Numbered from the stretch's first letter, positions 1 to 12,662 are shown. The stretch: 64,000 nt of DNA from Nepenthes gracilis (GCA_033239525.1 BSYO01000004.1:14360037-14424036), one strand, 5' to 3'. Numbers and translations: made by a program. Notes: a model not told the origin generated them from the letters alone.

Positions 1-3000
1 AGGTAGGTCTCGATGTCGGTCGCAAGTCCATCAGGTAGAAGCGGAGGAACTACTTTGTTCAAAAGCTTATATCCATCCGGGAGGAGGTGAAAAGGCTGTT
101 GGACGCCAGGTTCATCCAAGAAGTCTAGTACCCGAATTGGCTCTCCAATATTATATTAGTCAAGAAGAGTAATAAAAAATGATGGATATGTATCGATTTT
201 ACCAACGTCAACAAAGCCTGCCTGAAGGATAGCTTCCCATTACCGGGATCGACTTGTTAGTGGACTCCACTTCGCTCACCGATTTGCTGAGTTTTATGGA
301 TGCGTACTCGAGTTATAACTAGATCCGGATGAGCTTAGAGAATGAGGAGCACACTTCGTTTATGGCCGATCAAGGGACCTACTGTTATAAGGTCATACCT
401 TTCGGTCCGAAAGACGTAGGCGCAACATACCAAAGGTTCATGAACAAAATGGTTGAGAAATAGATCGGCTACAATATGAAGGTATACGTAGATGACATGT
501 TCGTCAAGAGAAAGACCACCAATGATCATATTGTGATCTGGTTAAAACTTTCGATGTACTCTGTGTGCACCAGATGAAGTTGAACCCATCAAAGTGTGTC
601 TTCGGAGTATCCTCTAGAAAGTTCCTAGGTTTCATCGTCTCCCAGCGAGGGATCAAAATAAACCCAAAAAAGATCAAGGCACTCATGGACATGACTCCAC
701 CACAGAGTGTCAATGATGTCCAGAGGTTGACTGGGAGATCGGCAGTGCTCTCCCGCTTCTTGGCTAAATCCGATGACAAGTACTTTCCCTTCTTCAAGGC
801 TTTGAGGGGGACGAAGGGGAATGGATTCCAGTGGACGGCAGAGTGCCAGGCTGCCTTCAATGAACTGAAGTAGTACCTGGAAAGTCCACCACTGTTGACG
901 TCACCGAGGGAATGAGAGGAGCTGTATCTCTACCTGACTGTATCAGAGGCGGCTCTTAACTCAGTCCTAATATGCTAGGGTTCTGACACGCAGCGATTGG
1001 TCTACTATGGAGCAAGACATTGACCGGAGTTGAGACTCACTACCCACACGTCGAGAAGCTTGCTTTGGTACTCGTCTTCTCAGCTAGGAAGTTGAGGCCT
1101 TATTTCTAGGCTCATCATATAGTTGTCCTGACTGACCAGTCATTAAAGGGCATCCTTCAAAAGCCTGATGTCTCGGGACAACTAGTTAAGTGGGCCATTA
1201 AGTTGAGAGAGTTTGATATCGAGTTTTAACATAGGCCAACCATCAAAGGGTAGACACTAGCTGACTTCATCATTGAAACAATGACCCCAATCATCAATGA
1301 GCACTGCAAGGACGACATGGATCATCATTTTGAAGCACCGGATTGGGTTATCAATGTGAATGGCTCGTCTACTAACTCAAGCAGCGGGATCGGAGTGGTC
1401 CTAAGGACCTTAGACGGGTTTGAGGTAAAGTATTTACTGAAACTTGATTTTTTGGCCACCAATAATATTGCTCAGTATGAAACCCTGCTAGCTTGGATTA
1501 CGACTAGCCAAAGAGTGCACAGCTAAGTATTTGATCATCTACGGTGACTCAAAACTAGTCGTCAACTAGATCAATGAGAACTTCAAAGCATGCAACCTTC
1601 CCTTGGCCAAATACTTGGCTAAGGTGAAGGCGCGATCCATAGGTTCGACAAACTCAACTTGGTCCACGTCCTCAGGACTGAAAACCGAAAGGGCAACCAA
1701 CTCGCGAGAGCAGCGGCGGCTAAAAATTTGGAGCAGTACTCGAAAGACATGTGGAAGGTCTTGAGCACTCTCAGCATAGAGGAATAGAAAGTGATGTACG
1801 TCTCAGACTATGAGAACTGGATGTCACCCTACAAGAGATACCTTACAGATGGTTTATTGCCAGAGAACCCAAACGAAGGTAAGCAAATTAAGAAGATAGC
1901 CGGCTGGTACACTATAGTTGACGAAAAATTATAGCACCAAGGATACTCGGCTCTGTACCTTTGGTGTCTTACTCTAGAAGGGGTAGACTATGCACTGAGA
2001 AAAATCTACCTCGGGATCTGTGGGTCGCACATTGGCGTCAAGAACCTAGCATTCAAGGTGATGCATCAAGGGTATTTTCTAGCCGATAATGAAGGACGCC
2101 CTGGAATTTGTGAAGAGGTGTGAGAATTGTCAGCTTCATGGTAATCTTCACAACCAGCCACCAGTAGAGCTGATAGCTCTCCAGGCACATTGACCCTTCT
2201 CGTAAAGGGGGCTCGACATTCTCGGCCCATTTTCCATTACGACCAATAAACAAAAGTTCATCATCACAGGTATAGACTACTTTACTAAATGGGTTGAAAC
2301 CTGCACACTAGCCAAGATCACAGAACATAACGCAATGGAATTTATCCGCCAGAGCATAGTAAGCAGATTTGGTGTTCTTGAGGCCATTGTGACTGATAAC
2401 GGAACCCAATTCTTAGAAAAGCGCTTCACCATGTATTGTACTAGTCTAGGTATCAGATTGGTCCACACTTCGATGGCATACCCCCAAGAAAACGGACAAA
2501 TAGAAATCACCAACCGGATGTTATTGAATGAACTAAAGACCAAACTAGATGACGCAGGGGGCTCCTCGGTTGACAAATTGCCCTTTGTGTTATGGTCATA
2601 CTAGACAACTCCTAAGGAACCGACCCGTGAAATGCCTTTCAATCTCTACTACCGGACTGGGGCTGTGATCCCGGTGGAGATCGGGCTCCCTAGTCTTAAG
2701 TTGAAGCCTCCGACCCGCTAGGCAACTGCAGAAGATTAGGGAACACCTAGATTTACTAAAGGAAGCCCGAGACGAGGCCAAAAAGCACACAGCCACCTAT
2801 CAACAGTGAGTCGCCTACTATTACAATAAGAAAGTAAAAGTACGGCAATTCAAAGTTGGAGACCTCATCTTGCGAAGTGTCGAGGCCACGGGCAAAACAG
2901 TCAACAGGAACAAGCTCTCCCCGAATTTGGAAGGTCCGTTCCTCATCTTAGCCGTTCTTCAGAACGAAGCATACAAATTTCGGACTCAAAATAGCAAGTT

Positions 3001-3046
3001 GGTTCCACGGACGTGGAACACAGCCCACTTAAAGCACTACTTCTAG
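1..3046 (+). pseudogene. Element A pol remnant: RT, RNase H, archaeal-type RNase H, integrase
   Basis: This would copy the element RNA to DNA and integrate it. Reverse transcriptase runs to about 870, with the catalytic box read as VYVDD at about 482-496. The normal RNase H follows to about 1260 (LTDQSLKGILQKP-like text). A second RNase H of the archaeal type begins near 1330 (WVINVNGSS, then GIGVVLRTLDG); this doubling marks the Tat lineage. Integrase covers about 1850-3046: core residues are visible in VTDNGTQF (about 2392) and NGQIEITNR (about 2491), and the C-terminus ends HLKHYF before the stop at 3044. Many in-frame stops and at least several frameshifts break the ORF into pieces of 60-100 codons. 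Domain order is intact, so decay was by point mutation rather than large deletion. Confidence 0.85.
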
Positions 3047-3259
3047 TGAAAGGTCGCACGATGTCCACGTTGGTCATATGTATGGTCACCAGTCTGTTTG
3101 TAATGACATCCATTTATTAATAAAATACACTTTCCTTCTTTACACATTGTTATGTCTATGCTTTTTCTCTTTTTTCATATGTATGCTTGCGTGTAAGTTA
3201 CATGAATACAGACGACCTAAACTACCCCTAGTCAAGCAGGTATTCACTCACTTGTATCT

Positions 3260-3511
3260 AAACCTTGGTCCCATACGAAGTGGCTCGTAAGCGGTTGAAT
3301 TAAACCTTGGTCCCATATTAAGCGGTCCGTAAGCAATAGAATTAAATCTTGGTCTAGTACCAAGTGGCCCATAAGCAGTCAGATTAAACATTGGTCCCAT
3401 ACTAAGTGGCCCGTAAGTGGTTAGATTAAACCTTGGTCCCATACCAAGTGGCCTATAAACGGTCGAATTAAACATTGGTTCCATCCTAAGTGGCCAGTTC
3501 GTGGTCGAACA
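3260..3511. repeat. 42-bp minisatellite, six copies, in the 3' UTR of element A
   Basis: Units start at 3260, 3302, 3344, 3386, 3428 and 3470, an exact 42-bp period. Each opens with AAACCTTGGTCCCATAC or a close variant. Because 42 is divisible by 3, the array stays open on the - strand and looks like a repeated 14-residue protein. No other sign of coding is present. Arrays in the 3' untranslated part of Tat elements are known and can seed satellite DNA. Confidence 0.95.
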
Positions 3512-3865
3512 CAAAACCTTATGGGGCTTACATGGCACATTCGTGACGACATCCTTCTGTAGGAGATAGCGCAACCAGTCTACAACGGTCGATAAATCAG
3601 GGCAGAATGTGAGAGAACAAATGCTCCAATAGAAGGCAAGGCGCCTGGAATGATAACCTGGGCACCTCCGCTTGATACAAAAGCAAAATACATCCGATAA
3701 AGAATATGCTCATAAACAAGAAGTTTATACAACGCCACATATACAATGTGTTATTATGACGCATCCTGATGGCTTCTTGAGGACGAAGGGTCCCTTGGAG
3801 GACGTGGCACAAGGCCTCGGGTTATGCCCGTCGGGTATCCAACTATCTCCAATCGATGGGAGGCG

Positions 3866-4023
3866 CTAGCATTCCTCGAATAAAAAAACCAACAGGAAAA
3901 CGGGATCTGCCAGGGAAACTGTCCTCCAGTTGAAGTCGATCCCAGCCTGAAACTGCTCCTCCAAGGCAGGAGCCACCTCTTCGGGATGAAGCATTGTTCT
4001 CAGCTTGCCTTCGAGAGCTGCGA
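3866..4023 (-). pseudogene. Element A second antisense ORF, C-terminal part
   Basis: Read on the - strand from 4023, an open frame of about 52 codons runs to a TAG at 3868-3866. It includes the motif LHPEEVAPALEEQFQAG. Upstream, the same frame resumes at 12667 after element B is removed, with text AQAMERIAALEG crossing the join. The region therefore encoded a coiled-coil-like protein until B landed in it. Function is unknown; antisense ORFs between pol and the 3' LTR are typical of Retand/Grande elements. Confidence 0.6.
4019..4023. other. Left target-site duplication of element B
   Basis: TGCGA here and CGCGA at 12663-12667 flank element B; four of five bases match directly next to the TG and CA ends. 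Confidence 0.7.
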
Positions 4024-4604
4024 TGTAAAGATTGGGTTCCTAGGACTTAGTCTCTCATTGTCTTAATGGAAAAATTGACTTAGGTAGCAAGACAACAAGT
4101 TAAGAATTATTGACCAGCCGGATTGAATTGTTGACTGGACTAGATGAGTTGACCAAAATAGATGGTTGATTGAGTTAAAGGATGGTTGCTCGTATTAGAA
4201 AGAAGATCAGTTAAGATAATCGATTAGATTAGATAGATAATTGGACTAGATTGTTGACAAGTTAAGAGAGTTTACTAGAATTATAGTAGTTGACCAAAAT
4301 TAGGAAGATAACCAAAATAACCATGAAATCGCGGTCTATAAATGAACAGCAACAACCGAGGTTGTTTGGAAAATTAGAAAGAGACCGAGGTTATTTGAAA
4401 AATTAGAAAGAGACCGAGGACTTGTAAAGAGACTGAGGACTTAGAGAGTGAGAACGAGAGATAGTGAGATGTTTAACAGCACCAGTTTAGGCCCATATCC
4501 TACTCCCACCTACTCCGTTGACCTTCTAAAAAGAAAAAACTAAGTGGGAAAAGAAGTACCAAATAGGTGAACTACCCCCACCTTCTTCAACCTACCCGAT
4601 TGTC

Positions 4605-4612
4605 TATAAATA
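4605..4612 (+). promoter_or_regulatory. TATA box of element B 5' LTR
   Basis: TATAAATA. The 3' LTR has the same box at 11290-11297. The donor-like motif lies about 120 nt downstream in both LTRs. Confidence 0.6.
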
Positions 4613-4724
4613 ATAAATTTGAGGGTTAGGAAAGAGTGAGTGGGAAATCTAAGAGAAGCACAAAGGAGAAGAAGGAGAGGAAGAATTTTAGGCCAGATTG
4701 AGTAAGGGAATCCGTAGGTCAGGA

Positions 4725-4734
4725 TCAGGCAAGT
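4725..4734 (+). promoter_or_regulatory. Donor-like GC splice site in B 5' LTR
   Basis: TCAG|GCAAGT, with a candidate intron start at 4729. It matches the GC-AG donor consensus AG|GCAAGT. The candidate acceptor is at 5600, preceded by TTTTCTTACCCTC, giving about 872 nt. The same block recurs in the other chromovirus-type LTRs of this window. Confidence 0.45.
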
Positions 4735-5166
4735 GTATTCTATACTTCGTTTTTTGCTGTTACTAATTCTTGACCAAATCCTTCGAGTATTATTGTTCTA
4801 ATACCCTTCTTCGCTATGTTTCTACACAATGTATGTCATGATACTTGTTTTCTCATATTTTATGACGGAATTTCATGTTCAGTGCATGTGTTATGTCTTA
4901 CCTGTGGGATTTTGTTCCACGGTTTATGCTTGAGAATTATTAGAATTCCTTCTGTTTATTGAGTTCGGTATTACAGCAAGAATTGGTAAAGTTTAAGAAA
5001 TGGTGTACAAAAAAGTTATCTTGCATGTTTAATAACTGTCAACAGATATCAGTTTGCTTATCTCATCCATTTGCATGTTTGCCCACCATTTATAAAGTAA
5101 GTTTTCTCTTTAAGAACTTCAGTCATTTGAAGCTCAAGACCTAAGAAAATTAGGTTTTTGATGAAA

Positions 5167-5400
5167 GATGGCCGAGTAGTTGCAGGCTTAAAATATAGTC
5201 ATTATTGATATATGAAGGCCGAATAGCTGTATGCCTAAACTGTAGCTGTTATTGATATATGAAGGTTGGTAGCTACAAGCCTAAAATACAGCCGTTATTG
5301 ATATATGATGGCCAAGTAATTGTAGGCCTAAAATGTAGCCATTATTAATATATGATGGCCGAGTAGCTGCAAGCTTAAAATATAGTCGTTAATGGAAAGT
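5167..5400 (+). repeat. 47-bp minisatellite, five copies, in B 5' LTR
   Basis: Units begin GATGGCCGAGTAG or a variant at about 5167, 5214, 5261, 5307 and 5354. They lie wholly inside the candidate LTR intron. The 3' LTR has only four units. Confidence 0.9.
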
Positions 5401-6416
5401 TGATTTTGGATTTAAATTCATTTTAGAAATTAGTTCTCATGAAAATGTTTTTGGTCCATGTTTTATACTTCTGTATGCAAAATGCTCTCATTCTGTTTCT
5501 TTTCATTTTGTTTTAAACGTATATTTATGCACGTCTTTGCCTTTTTGTACATTGTTGAATAATCTGCTCACTCCTTACTGTTTTCTTACCCTCATATGAG
5601 TAAGAATCCATACCGGACAAGAAAGAGTAGAGCCGGATGGACTAGCAAGGCTGGAAGGCCAATCTGGATTCATGTAGCAGTATATAATCGACTTTGATGT
5701 ATTTTTGGTCATTTTGGAGACTTTTGTTTAACGATTCCGCTATATAAATTAATAGATAATTATATACTTTTGCTGAACTTTATGATTTAAGTAATTTTGG
5801 TTCCTAGTGGCATCTCATACGTCAATGGTTTCTTCTTATAGCTAACCGACCTAGATCAGGCCGACCTAGATTCTTGGCCAGCCAAGATGAGGCCGACTTA
5901 AGATTTTCGGCCGGTTTGGATCCTATGTGCGCTATTATAATAAAATATTGCGTGATTATTTATGTTCATCGCTTCACTCATTTGTACTTTGATATGGATG
6001 GTTGAGTATCGTAGCCTAGTAGAAGCTCTGGTCTGTCACACTTAGTATGAACATTGACGGAGGTTATTAGAGGATTATAGCTCGTTCCACCACAGGTAAT
6101 ATTAGAGAGAAAAAGATACCTTAGGGTTGATCGATTTTAAAGTAGAAGCTTAGGTTTGGTCTAAGTAGATGTGGGTTAAGAGTAGTTAGGATTAGATGGA
6201 ATGTTTAGCTGTTAACGTCCGAGGTAGCTGTTAACAGTCGAGGTAGCTACTAATGGACGAGGTATAACTTAGGGTCGAGGTCGATAAATGACTAAGATGT
6301 AGAGTTGTATGAAACTCGGGGGTTTAATCTTTAAATGCATTGAATAATTATTAACCCCTCCTCCTAATATGAATATATCAAATTAATTGTTGTTGTGATA
6401 TTTTGATTATAGGATA

Positions 6417-7440
6417 ATAGCAAGACAAGTAGAAGAAGAAATAACCAAGTTGGCTTTATGCCCATCATGATCGAGAGGCTGAGTATTTGAACTTGCTAGG
6501 AAGGATGACTCATGTAATAGAATCGATGAAGCAACGTTATATGGCTAATGTTCTTGCTCCAAAGTCGGCCCTAGTGAATCCTGGTCCACTGGCGTATGAG
6601 AGATTTACAACTGAATGAGTTCCTAATTTTTTAGGAAAATCGAATCCAATGAAGGCAAACACATGGATCCAGTGACTTAAAAAGGTATTCACAGTTATTC
6701 GATGTCCGGCCGAAGATAGAGTTTTATTTGCTACTCATAAGTTGGAAGGAGAAGCCCATCATTGGTGGAAAATGCAAAAGAGAGTATTTGAGATACCGGA
6801 GGATGAAATTGCTTGGGTTATATTTGAAACAGCTTTTATGAAAAAATATTTTCTTACCAATCTCCGTGGGCAGAAAGAGGAAGAGTTTTTGTGATTAAGA
6901 TAGGGTAATCGTATGGTAGCTGAGTACGATGCTAAGTTTATAGAGTTATCCCATTTTGCTCCATTAATGATAGAGGGGGAAGAAAGGAAGGTGAGAAAAT
7001 TTTTACAAGGCTTGATGGATGATATTAGGAAACATTTATCGACGCTGAAGTTGCTAACTTTTGGAAAAGTGTTGGATAGAGCTCTCATTTATGAGAAGGA
7101 GCTTGAGAAAGAGGAGTTGTTTAAAAAGAGGATGTCTGGCCGAAGTGGTTCGGGAGCAAGCTCCAGTGTGGGTTCGGGAAAACCACCAAAAAAGGCGAAG
7201 CAATCAGAATCCAAGAAGGAGACTGGCCAATCAGTGCCTACCTCAAGGGTGTCAACAAATCCTTGTCCTCATTGTGTGAGGTTGCATGGGAATAGGCCTT
7301 GTTTTAAGTTGTTGGGAGTCTGTTATAATTGTGGACAGGCGGGGCATATGGTAAGGAGCTGCCCTCACCCGAAGCAAGCCCCAGCGTCTAAACTAACTGT
7401 TCCGGCCAAGGTATTTGTAGGCACTACAAAGGAAGCAGAA
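6417..7440 (+). pseudogene. Element B gag (capsid/nucleocapsid) remnant
   Basis: This region encoded the structural protein that forms the particle. The retrotransposon gag capsid domain is readable at about 6640-7100 (EGEAHHWWKMQKRVFE, then FIELSHFAP). A zinc knuckle C-X2-C-X4-H-X4-C (CYNCGQAGHMVRSC) sits at about 7321-7362. The expected ATG near 6417 reads ATA, and stops occur at about 6617 and 6892, before an open run from 6913. The gag-to-protease frame is continuous in that run. Confidence 0.85.
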
Positions 7441-7940
7441 GTTTCAACAGATGTGATGGAAGGTATTCTCTCTATTTGTGGCGTTTTCTGTTATGTGCTT
7501 TTTGATTCAAGATCCATCCATTCATTTGTTTCGCCTAGATTTGCACATTATCTTGATCATCCCATAAGATTCTTGATTATTCTTTGATTGTTTCAACACC
7601 CACGGAGTCATCTATGGTTCTAGACATTATGTACCGAGGGTGTGTTATTGAGGTTAATGGATCTCAGTTACCAGCTAACTTAGTCTCGTTGGAGATATGT
7701 AATTTTGATGTAATCTTTGGCATGAATTGGTTAGCAAAATATCACGCCAACATTGATTGTTCTCGAAAGACGATAGATTTTGTTATTTCAGGAAGTGAGC
7801 CTTTTTGTATTCAAGGAGTTCAGCGAAAAGAGGCGTCTTGTTTCATTTTAGCTATTTACGATCGGCATTTGATGAGGAACGGATGCCAAGCCTATTTGGC
7901 TTATGCTAGTGTAACTAAGGATCATGAAATGTCAGCTTAG
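7441..7940 (+). pseudogene. Element B aspartic protease remnant
   Basis: This is a retropepsin-like protease that would cut the polyprotein. The text GILSICG...VLFDSRSIHSFVSP matches the protease N-terminal lobe, but the catalytic D-S/T-G triad reads DSR, so activity is unlikely. A frameshift or stop near 7585 separates it from the next block, which carries FDVIFGMNWLAKYHANIDC, a conserved protease segment. The part ends with CQAYLAYASV before the RT linker. Confidence 0.8.
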
Positions 7941-9290
7941 GAGATCCCTGTAGTGTGTGAGTTTGATGATATATTTCCTAAAGAATTGTTTGGATTGCCA
8001 CCATAACGGGAGATAGAGTTTGAAATTAAGCTGGTGCCAAGATCAACACCGATATCAAAGACGCCCTATAGAATGGAACCAGTAGAATTGAAGGAGTTGA
8101 AACAATAATTGTAGGGGTTGCTGGATAAGGGCTTCATTAGACCGAGTGTGTCCACATGGGGTACGCCGATCTTATTTGTAAGAAAGAAAGATGAAACTTT
8201 GAGATTATGTGTGGATTATCGGGAGTTAAATAAGATCACAAGTAAGAATAAATATCCCTTGCCAATGATTAATGACCTCTTTGACCAGTTGCAGGGAGCC
8301 TCCATGTTTTTAAAAATTGACCTTTGATCCGAATATCATCAGCTTCGGATTAAACACGAAGATGTGGCAAAAATGATATTTCGGACGAGATATGGCCACT
8401 ATGAGTTTATAGTAATGCCGTTTGGGTTAACAAATGCTCCTGCCACTTTTATAGATTTAATGAACCGAGTCTTTCTGCCATATTTTGATAAATTTATAGT
8501 AGTATTTATTGATGATATCCTTATTTATTCTAAGAGCCATGAAGAGCATGAGATGCATTTAAGAACCGTGCTCTAAACCCTTCAAGAGTATAAATTATTT
8601 GCAAAGCTGAATGAGTGTAAATTTTGGTTGGAAGAAGTGAGATTCTTAGGCCATATTATTTCTAAGGGTAGAATCTCGATCGATCTGAAGAAGATTGAAA
8701 CTATAGTGAATTGGAGCCGACCGAAGTCAATGACTGAGGTCCGGAGTTTTCTGGGCATGGCCGGATATTATCGTAAATTCGTGGAGAATTTTTTTAAAAT
8801 TGCTATGCCGCTCACTCAGTTAGTGAAGAAGGAGGATAAGTTTGAATGGATCGAGGAATATGAGCAAAGGTTTCGGGAGCTAAAGGACCGGTTAACCTCT
8901 GCGCTGATTTTGATTATTCTGGACGGATCAGGTGGATTGGTAGTTTGCTGTGATGCCTCTAAGACCGAACTAGGTTGTGTCCTAATACAACATGGAAAGA
9001 TGGTTGTTTACGGATCCCGTAGTTGAAGGTTCATGAAAGTAATGATCCAACCCATGATTTGGAACTAGCTGCTGTGATATTTATATTGAAAATCTAGAGA
9101 TATTATTTGTATGGCGTGAAATTTCTAGTATATTCTAACCACAAGAGTTTAAAGTATTTATTCTCGCAGAAGGAGTTGAACATAAGGCAGAGGTGGTAGA
9201 TCGAATTTCTGAAAGATTATGACTGTGAAATCTAATACCAACCAGGAAAAGCCAATATGGTGGCCGATGATTTGAATCACCGATCAAGCT
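7941..9290 (+). pseudogene. Element B reverse transcriptase and RNase H remnant
   Basis: Reverse transcriptase motifs run in order: [14 protein letters not shown] (about 8200), [12 protein letters not shown] (about 8415) and the catalytic box [11 protein letters not shown] (about 8500-8530), which keeps its two aspartates. The connection domain includes FLGHIISKGRI and FLGMAGYYRKFV (near 8640 and 8750). RNase H starts near 8940 (VCCDASKTELGCVL). After 9026 the frame breaks repeatedly. Stops at about 8107, 8325 and 8574 split the RT. Confidence 0.88.
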
Positions 9291-10870
9291 TTGTGGCAAG
9301 ACTGCAGATTAAGGAAATGGAGATGTTGGACTAATGAAGCATTGCAATATCTAGCGGTACATCAAAGACACCCGAATGCTGCTATCTTATTTTCAAGTGC
9401 AACCGGAGGTGTTACGGAGAATCAAAAGGGGCAAGTGATTGATCCCTTCTTGATAGAGATTGCTGGAGACTTAAAGAAGGACTCCAGAGTTGATTTTAAT
9501 ATTCGGGTTGATGGAGTCCTAAGATTTAGGGATCGGTTATGTGTACTTGAAAATAAGGAATTTAAGGAAGAGATTATGAGGGAAGCACACCGAACCAGGT
9601 ATACACTTCATCCTTGAATTAATAAGATATACCAGGACTTAAGGAAAACATTCTGATAGAGAAATATGAAGAAGGAAATTGTGACTTTCGTGAATAAATG
9701 CTTTATCTGTCAACAATTGAAAGCTGAGAGAAGGAAACAAGCTGGACTATTGCAATTGATGCCCATTCCAAGTTGAAAGTGGGAGGACATTGTGATGGAT
9801 TTTGTATCTGGTTTGCCTAGAGCCCCGAAGAACCACGATACCATATGTGTTATCATTGATTAGCTGATCAAATCAACCCATTTCTTGAGAATCCAGATGA
9901 CCTACTTTCTGGATCAATTGGCTCGGCTGTATATTAATGAGATTGTTAGGCTCCACGGTGTGCTAGCCTTGATTATATCCAATCGAGATCCAAGATTTGT
10001 CTCAAAATTTTAGAAAAGCTTACATTGAGAATTGAGGATAGGATTCAAATTTAGCACGGCTTATCATCACAAAATAAATGGTCAATCGGAGCGCACTATT
10101 CAAATATTAGAGGACATGTTAAGAGCCTTGGTGTTAAAGATGAAAGGTAGCTAGGATTATCATTTAGCTCTGGTGGAGTTTGCTTATAATAACAATTACC
10201 AAACAAGTATTGGCATGGCACCGTTCGAAACTCTATGTGGGAGAAAATGCTGATTGCCTATTTTTGGAAAAAAACGGGAGATAGGCCACTACTTGGTCCG
10301 AATATTATCAAGGAAACAACAGAGAAAATCAGGTTGATTCATAAGAATTTAAAAGTAGCTCAAAGTAAGCAGAAGAGCTACGCAGACAAAAGGAAATCAG
10401 CGTTGAAATTTGAAGTCGGTGATTTTGTATTTCTAAAAATATCGCCATCCAAATGAACATCCCGATTTGGGGTAAAACGAAAGTTGAAGCTGAGATTCAT
10501 AAGACCCTTTGAGATTTTGGAGAAAGTTGGTGAAGTAGCTTACCGGTTAGCCTTGCCTCCAAACTTCACCGATATTCATGATGTGTTTCACGTATCGATA
10601 CTTTGAAAATATGTCCATGACCCAGCGCATGTAATTAATTTTGAGCCTCTGACTATTGGTGAAAACTTATCTTATATTGAGGAATCGGTGTAGATTTTAG
10701 ACCGGAGGGATCAAATATTACACACAAAGACCATCTCTCTAGTAAAAGCGAAATCACTTTATTGAGGAAGGTATATGGGAATGTGAAGCAGAGATCCGAA
10801 GTAAGCATCCCCAATTTTTTCCATAAGGGATGTATATAGTCTTGTCAAATTTCAAGAACGAAATTTTATA
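9291..10870 (+). pseudogene. Element B integrase with C-terminal chromodomain remnant
   Basis: The zinc-binding N-terminus is near 9590-9720 (EAHRTRYTLHP, then CFICQQLKAE). The catalytic core reads VMDFVSGLP (first Asp, about 9795), then ISNRDPRFVS where the family usually has SDRDPRF; glutamate is in GQSERTIQ (about 10083). The loss of the second catalytic Asp would by itself kill the enzyme. The C-terminal chromodomain is near 10690-10830 (ILDRRDQILHTKTI), which places B in the chromovirus clade. Chromodomains are known to steer insertion to heterochromatin, consistent with the nesting here. A purine tract precedes the 3' LTR. Confidence 0.85.
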
Positions 10871-10883
10871 AGTTGGAGAGAAT

Positions 10884-12662
10884 TGTAAGGATCGGGTTTC
10901 TAGGACTTCGTCTCTCACGGCCTTAATGGGAAAATCGACCTAGGCAGCAAGACGGCCAGTTAAGAATTATTGACCGGACTAGATGAGTTAACCAGAATAG
11001 ATGGTTGACCGAAATTATAGTAGTTGACTGAAATTAGGAAGATAATCAAAATGACTAAGAAATCGCGGTCTATAAATAAACAGCAACAATTGAGGTTGTT
11101 TGGAAAATTAGAAAGAGACCAAAGACTCAGAGAGTGTGAACGAGAGATAATGAGACGTTTAACAGAAACAGTTTAGGCCCGTGTCCTACTCCCACCTATT
11201 CCGTTGTCCATCTTGAAAGGGAAAACTGAGTGGGAAAAGAAGTACCAAGTAGATGACCTACCTCACCTGCTTCCACCTACCCCATTGTCTATAAATACTA
11301 GATTTAGGGGTTACGAAAGAGTGAGTGGGAAATCTGAGAGAAGCATGAAGGAGAAGAAAGAAAGGAAGAATTTCAGGCCAGATTGAGTAAAGGAATTCAT
11401 AGGTCAGGATCAGGCAAGTGTACTTTATACTTCGTCTTTGGCTGTTGCTAATTCTTGACTGAATCCTTTGATTATTATTGTTCTAATGTCCTTCGCTATA
11501 TTTCTACGTAATGCATGTCATGATACTTGTTTTCTCTTATTTTATGAAGGAATTTCATATTCAGTGCATGTGTTATGTCTTACATATGGGATTTTGTTTC
11601 ATAGTTCATGCTTAAAAATTTCTAGAATTCCTTCTTTTTATTGAGTTCAGTATTACAATAAGAATTGGTAAAGTTTAAACTATGGTACACGAAAAATTTA
11701 TCTTGCATGTTTAATTACTGTCAATAGATATCAGTTTGCTTATCTCATCTGTTTGCATGTTTGCTCGCCGTTTATAAAAGTAAGTTTGCTCTTTAAAGAC
11801 TTCGGTCATTTGAAGCTCAAGACTTAAGAAAATTGGGTTTTTGATGAAAGATGGCCAAGTAGCTACAGGTCTAAAATGTAGCCGTTATTGATATATAATG
11901 ATCGAGTAGTTGCATGGCTAAAATGTAGCCATTACTGGTATATGATGGCCGAGTAGTTGCAGGCTAAAATATAGCCGTTATTAATATATGATGGCCGAGT
12001 AGCTATCGGCCCAAAATGTAGCCATTAAAAGAAAGTTGATTTTGGATTTTAATTCGTTTTGGAAATTAGTTCTCATGAAAATGTTTTTGGTCCATGTTTT
12101 ATACTTTTGTATGCAAAATGCTTTCATTCCGTTTCTTTTGATTTCATTTCGAAGCTATATTTATGCATGTCTTTACTTATTTATACATTGCTGAGCAATC
12201 CGCTCATTCTTTGCTATTTTTTACCCTCAGACAAGCAAGAATTCCCGCCGGATGAGAAAGAGTAGTGTCGGACAGACTAGTTAGGCTGGAAGGCCGATCT
12301 GGATTCATGTAGCATTATATAATTAACCTTGATGTATTTTTTGTTGTATACCTCCACTGAACTTTATGGTTTAAATAATTTTGGTTCCTAGTGGTATCTC
12401 TATCTCAATGGTTTCTCCCTATAGCCGACTGACCTAGATTCTTGGCTGGCCAAGATGAGGTCGACTTAAGAGCTTCGGCGGGTTTGAATCCTGTGTGCAC
12501 TATTATAATAAAATATTACATGATTATTTAAGTTCATCTCTTCACTCATTTGCACTTTGATATGCATGGACAAGTACCGTAGCCCAGCAAAAGCTCTGGT
12601 TTGTCACACTTAGTATGAACAGTGACGAAGGTCATTAGAGGATTATGGCTCATTCCGTCGCA
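10884..12662 (+). repeat. Element B 3' LTR
   Basis: It begins TGTAAGGATCGGG and ends CCGTCGCA, and aligns along its length with 4024-6094. It is about 290 bp shorter, partly from one missing minisatellite unit. TATA is at 11290-11297, the donor-like TCAG|GCAAGT at 11410-11419, and an acceptor-like TTACCCTCAG ends at 12230. Confidence 0.9.
11849..12030 (+). repeat. 47-bp minisatellite, four copies, in B 3' LTR
   Basis: Same unit as 5167-5400, but four copies instead of five, so the array changed length after or during insertion. Confidence 0.88.

Larger units (their letters stand above)
4024..6094 (+). repeat. Element B 5' LTR
   Basis: It begins TGTAAAGATTGGG and ends CCACCACA. It contains a TATA box TATAAATA at 4605-4612, a donor-like TCAG|GCAAGTGT at 4725-4734, a 47-bp minisatellite (5167-5400), and a possible acceptor ending at 5600. 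It is followed by a weak primer-binding site, GGTAATATTAGAGA. Confidence 0.9.
4024..12662 (+). mobile_element. Element B: chromovirus (Tekay/Del-like Ty3/gypsy), both LTRs, nested in A
   Basis: The 5' LTR is 4024-6094 and the 3' LTR 10884-12662, both TG...CA. The internal region holds gag, protease, RT, RNase H, integrase and a C-terminal chromodomain in that order. Flanks are TGCGA (4019-4023) and CGCGA (12663-12667), a 5-bp target-site duplication with one mismatch. LTRs differ by many substitutions and by one minisatellite unit, so the insertion is old. All ORFs carry stops, so the copy is not autonomous. Confidence 0.9.

Noticed and set aside
3260..3511. CRISPR array
   Set aside because: Whole 42-bp units repeat with no constant-repeat/variable-spacer pattern, and the context is a plant retrotransposon. 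The same holds for all other arrays here.
3248..3574. Open - strand frame with a 14-residue repeat (GPRFN type)
   Set aside because: It is the 42-bp minisatellite read in an open frame; no start context, domain or codon bias supports a protein.
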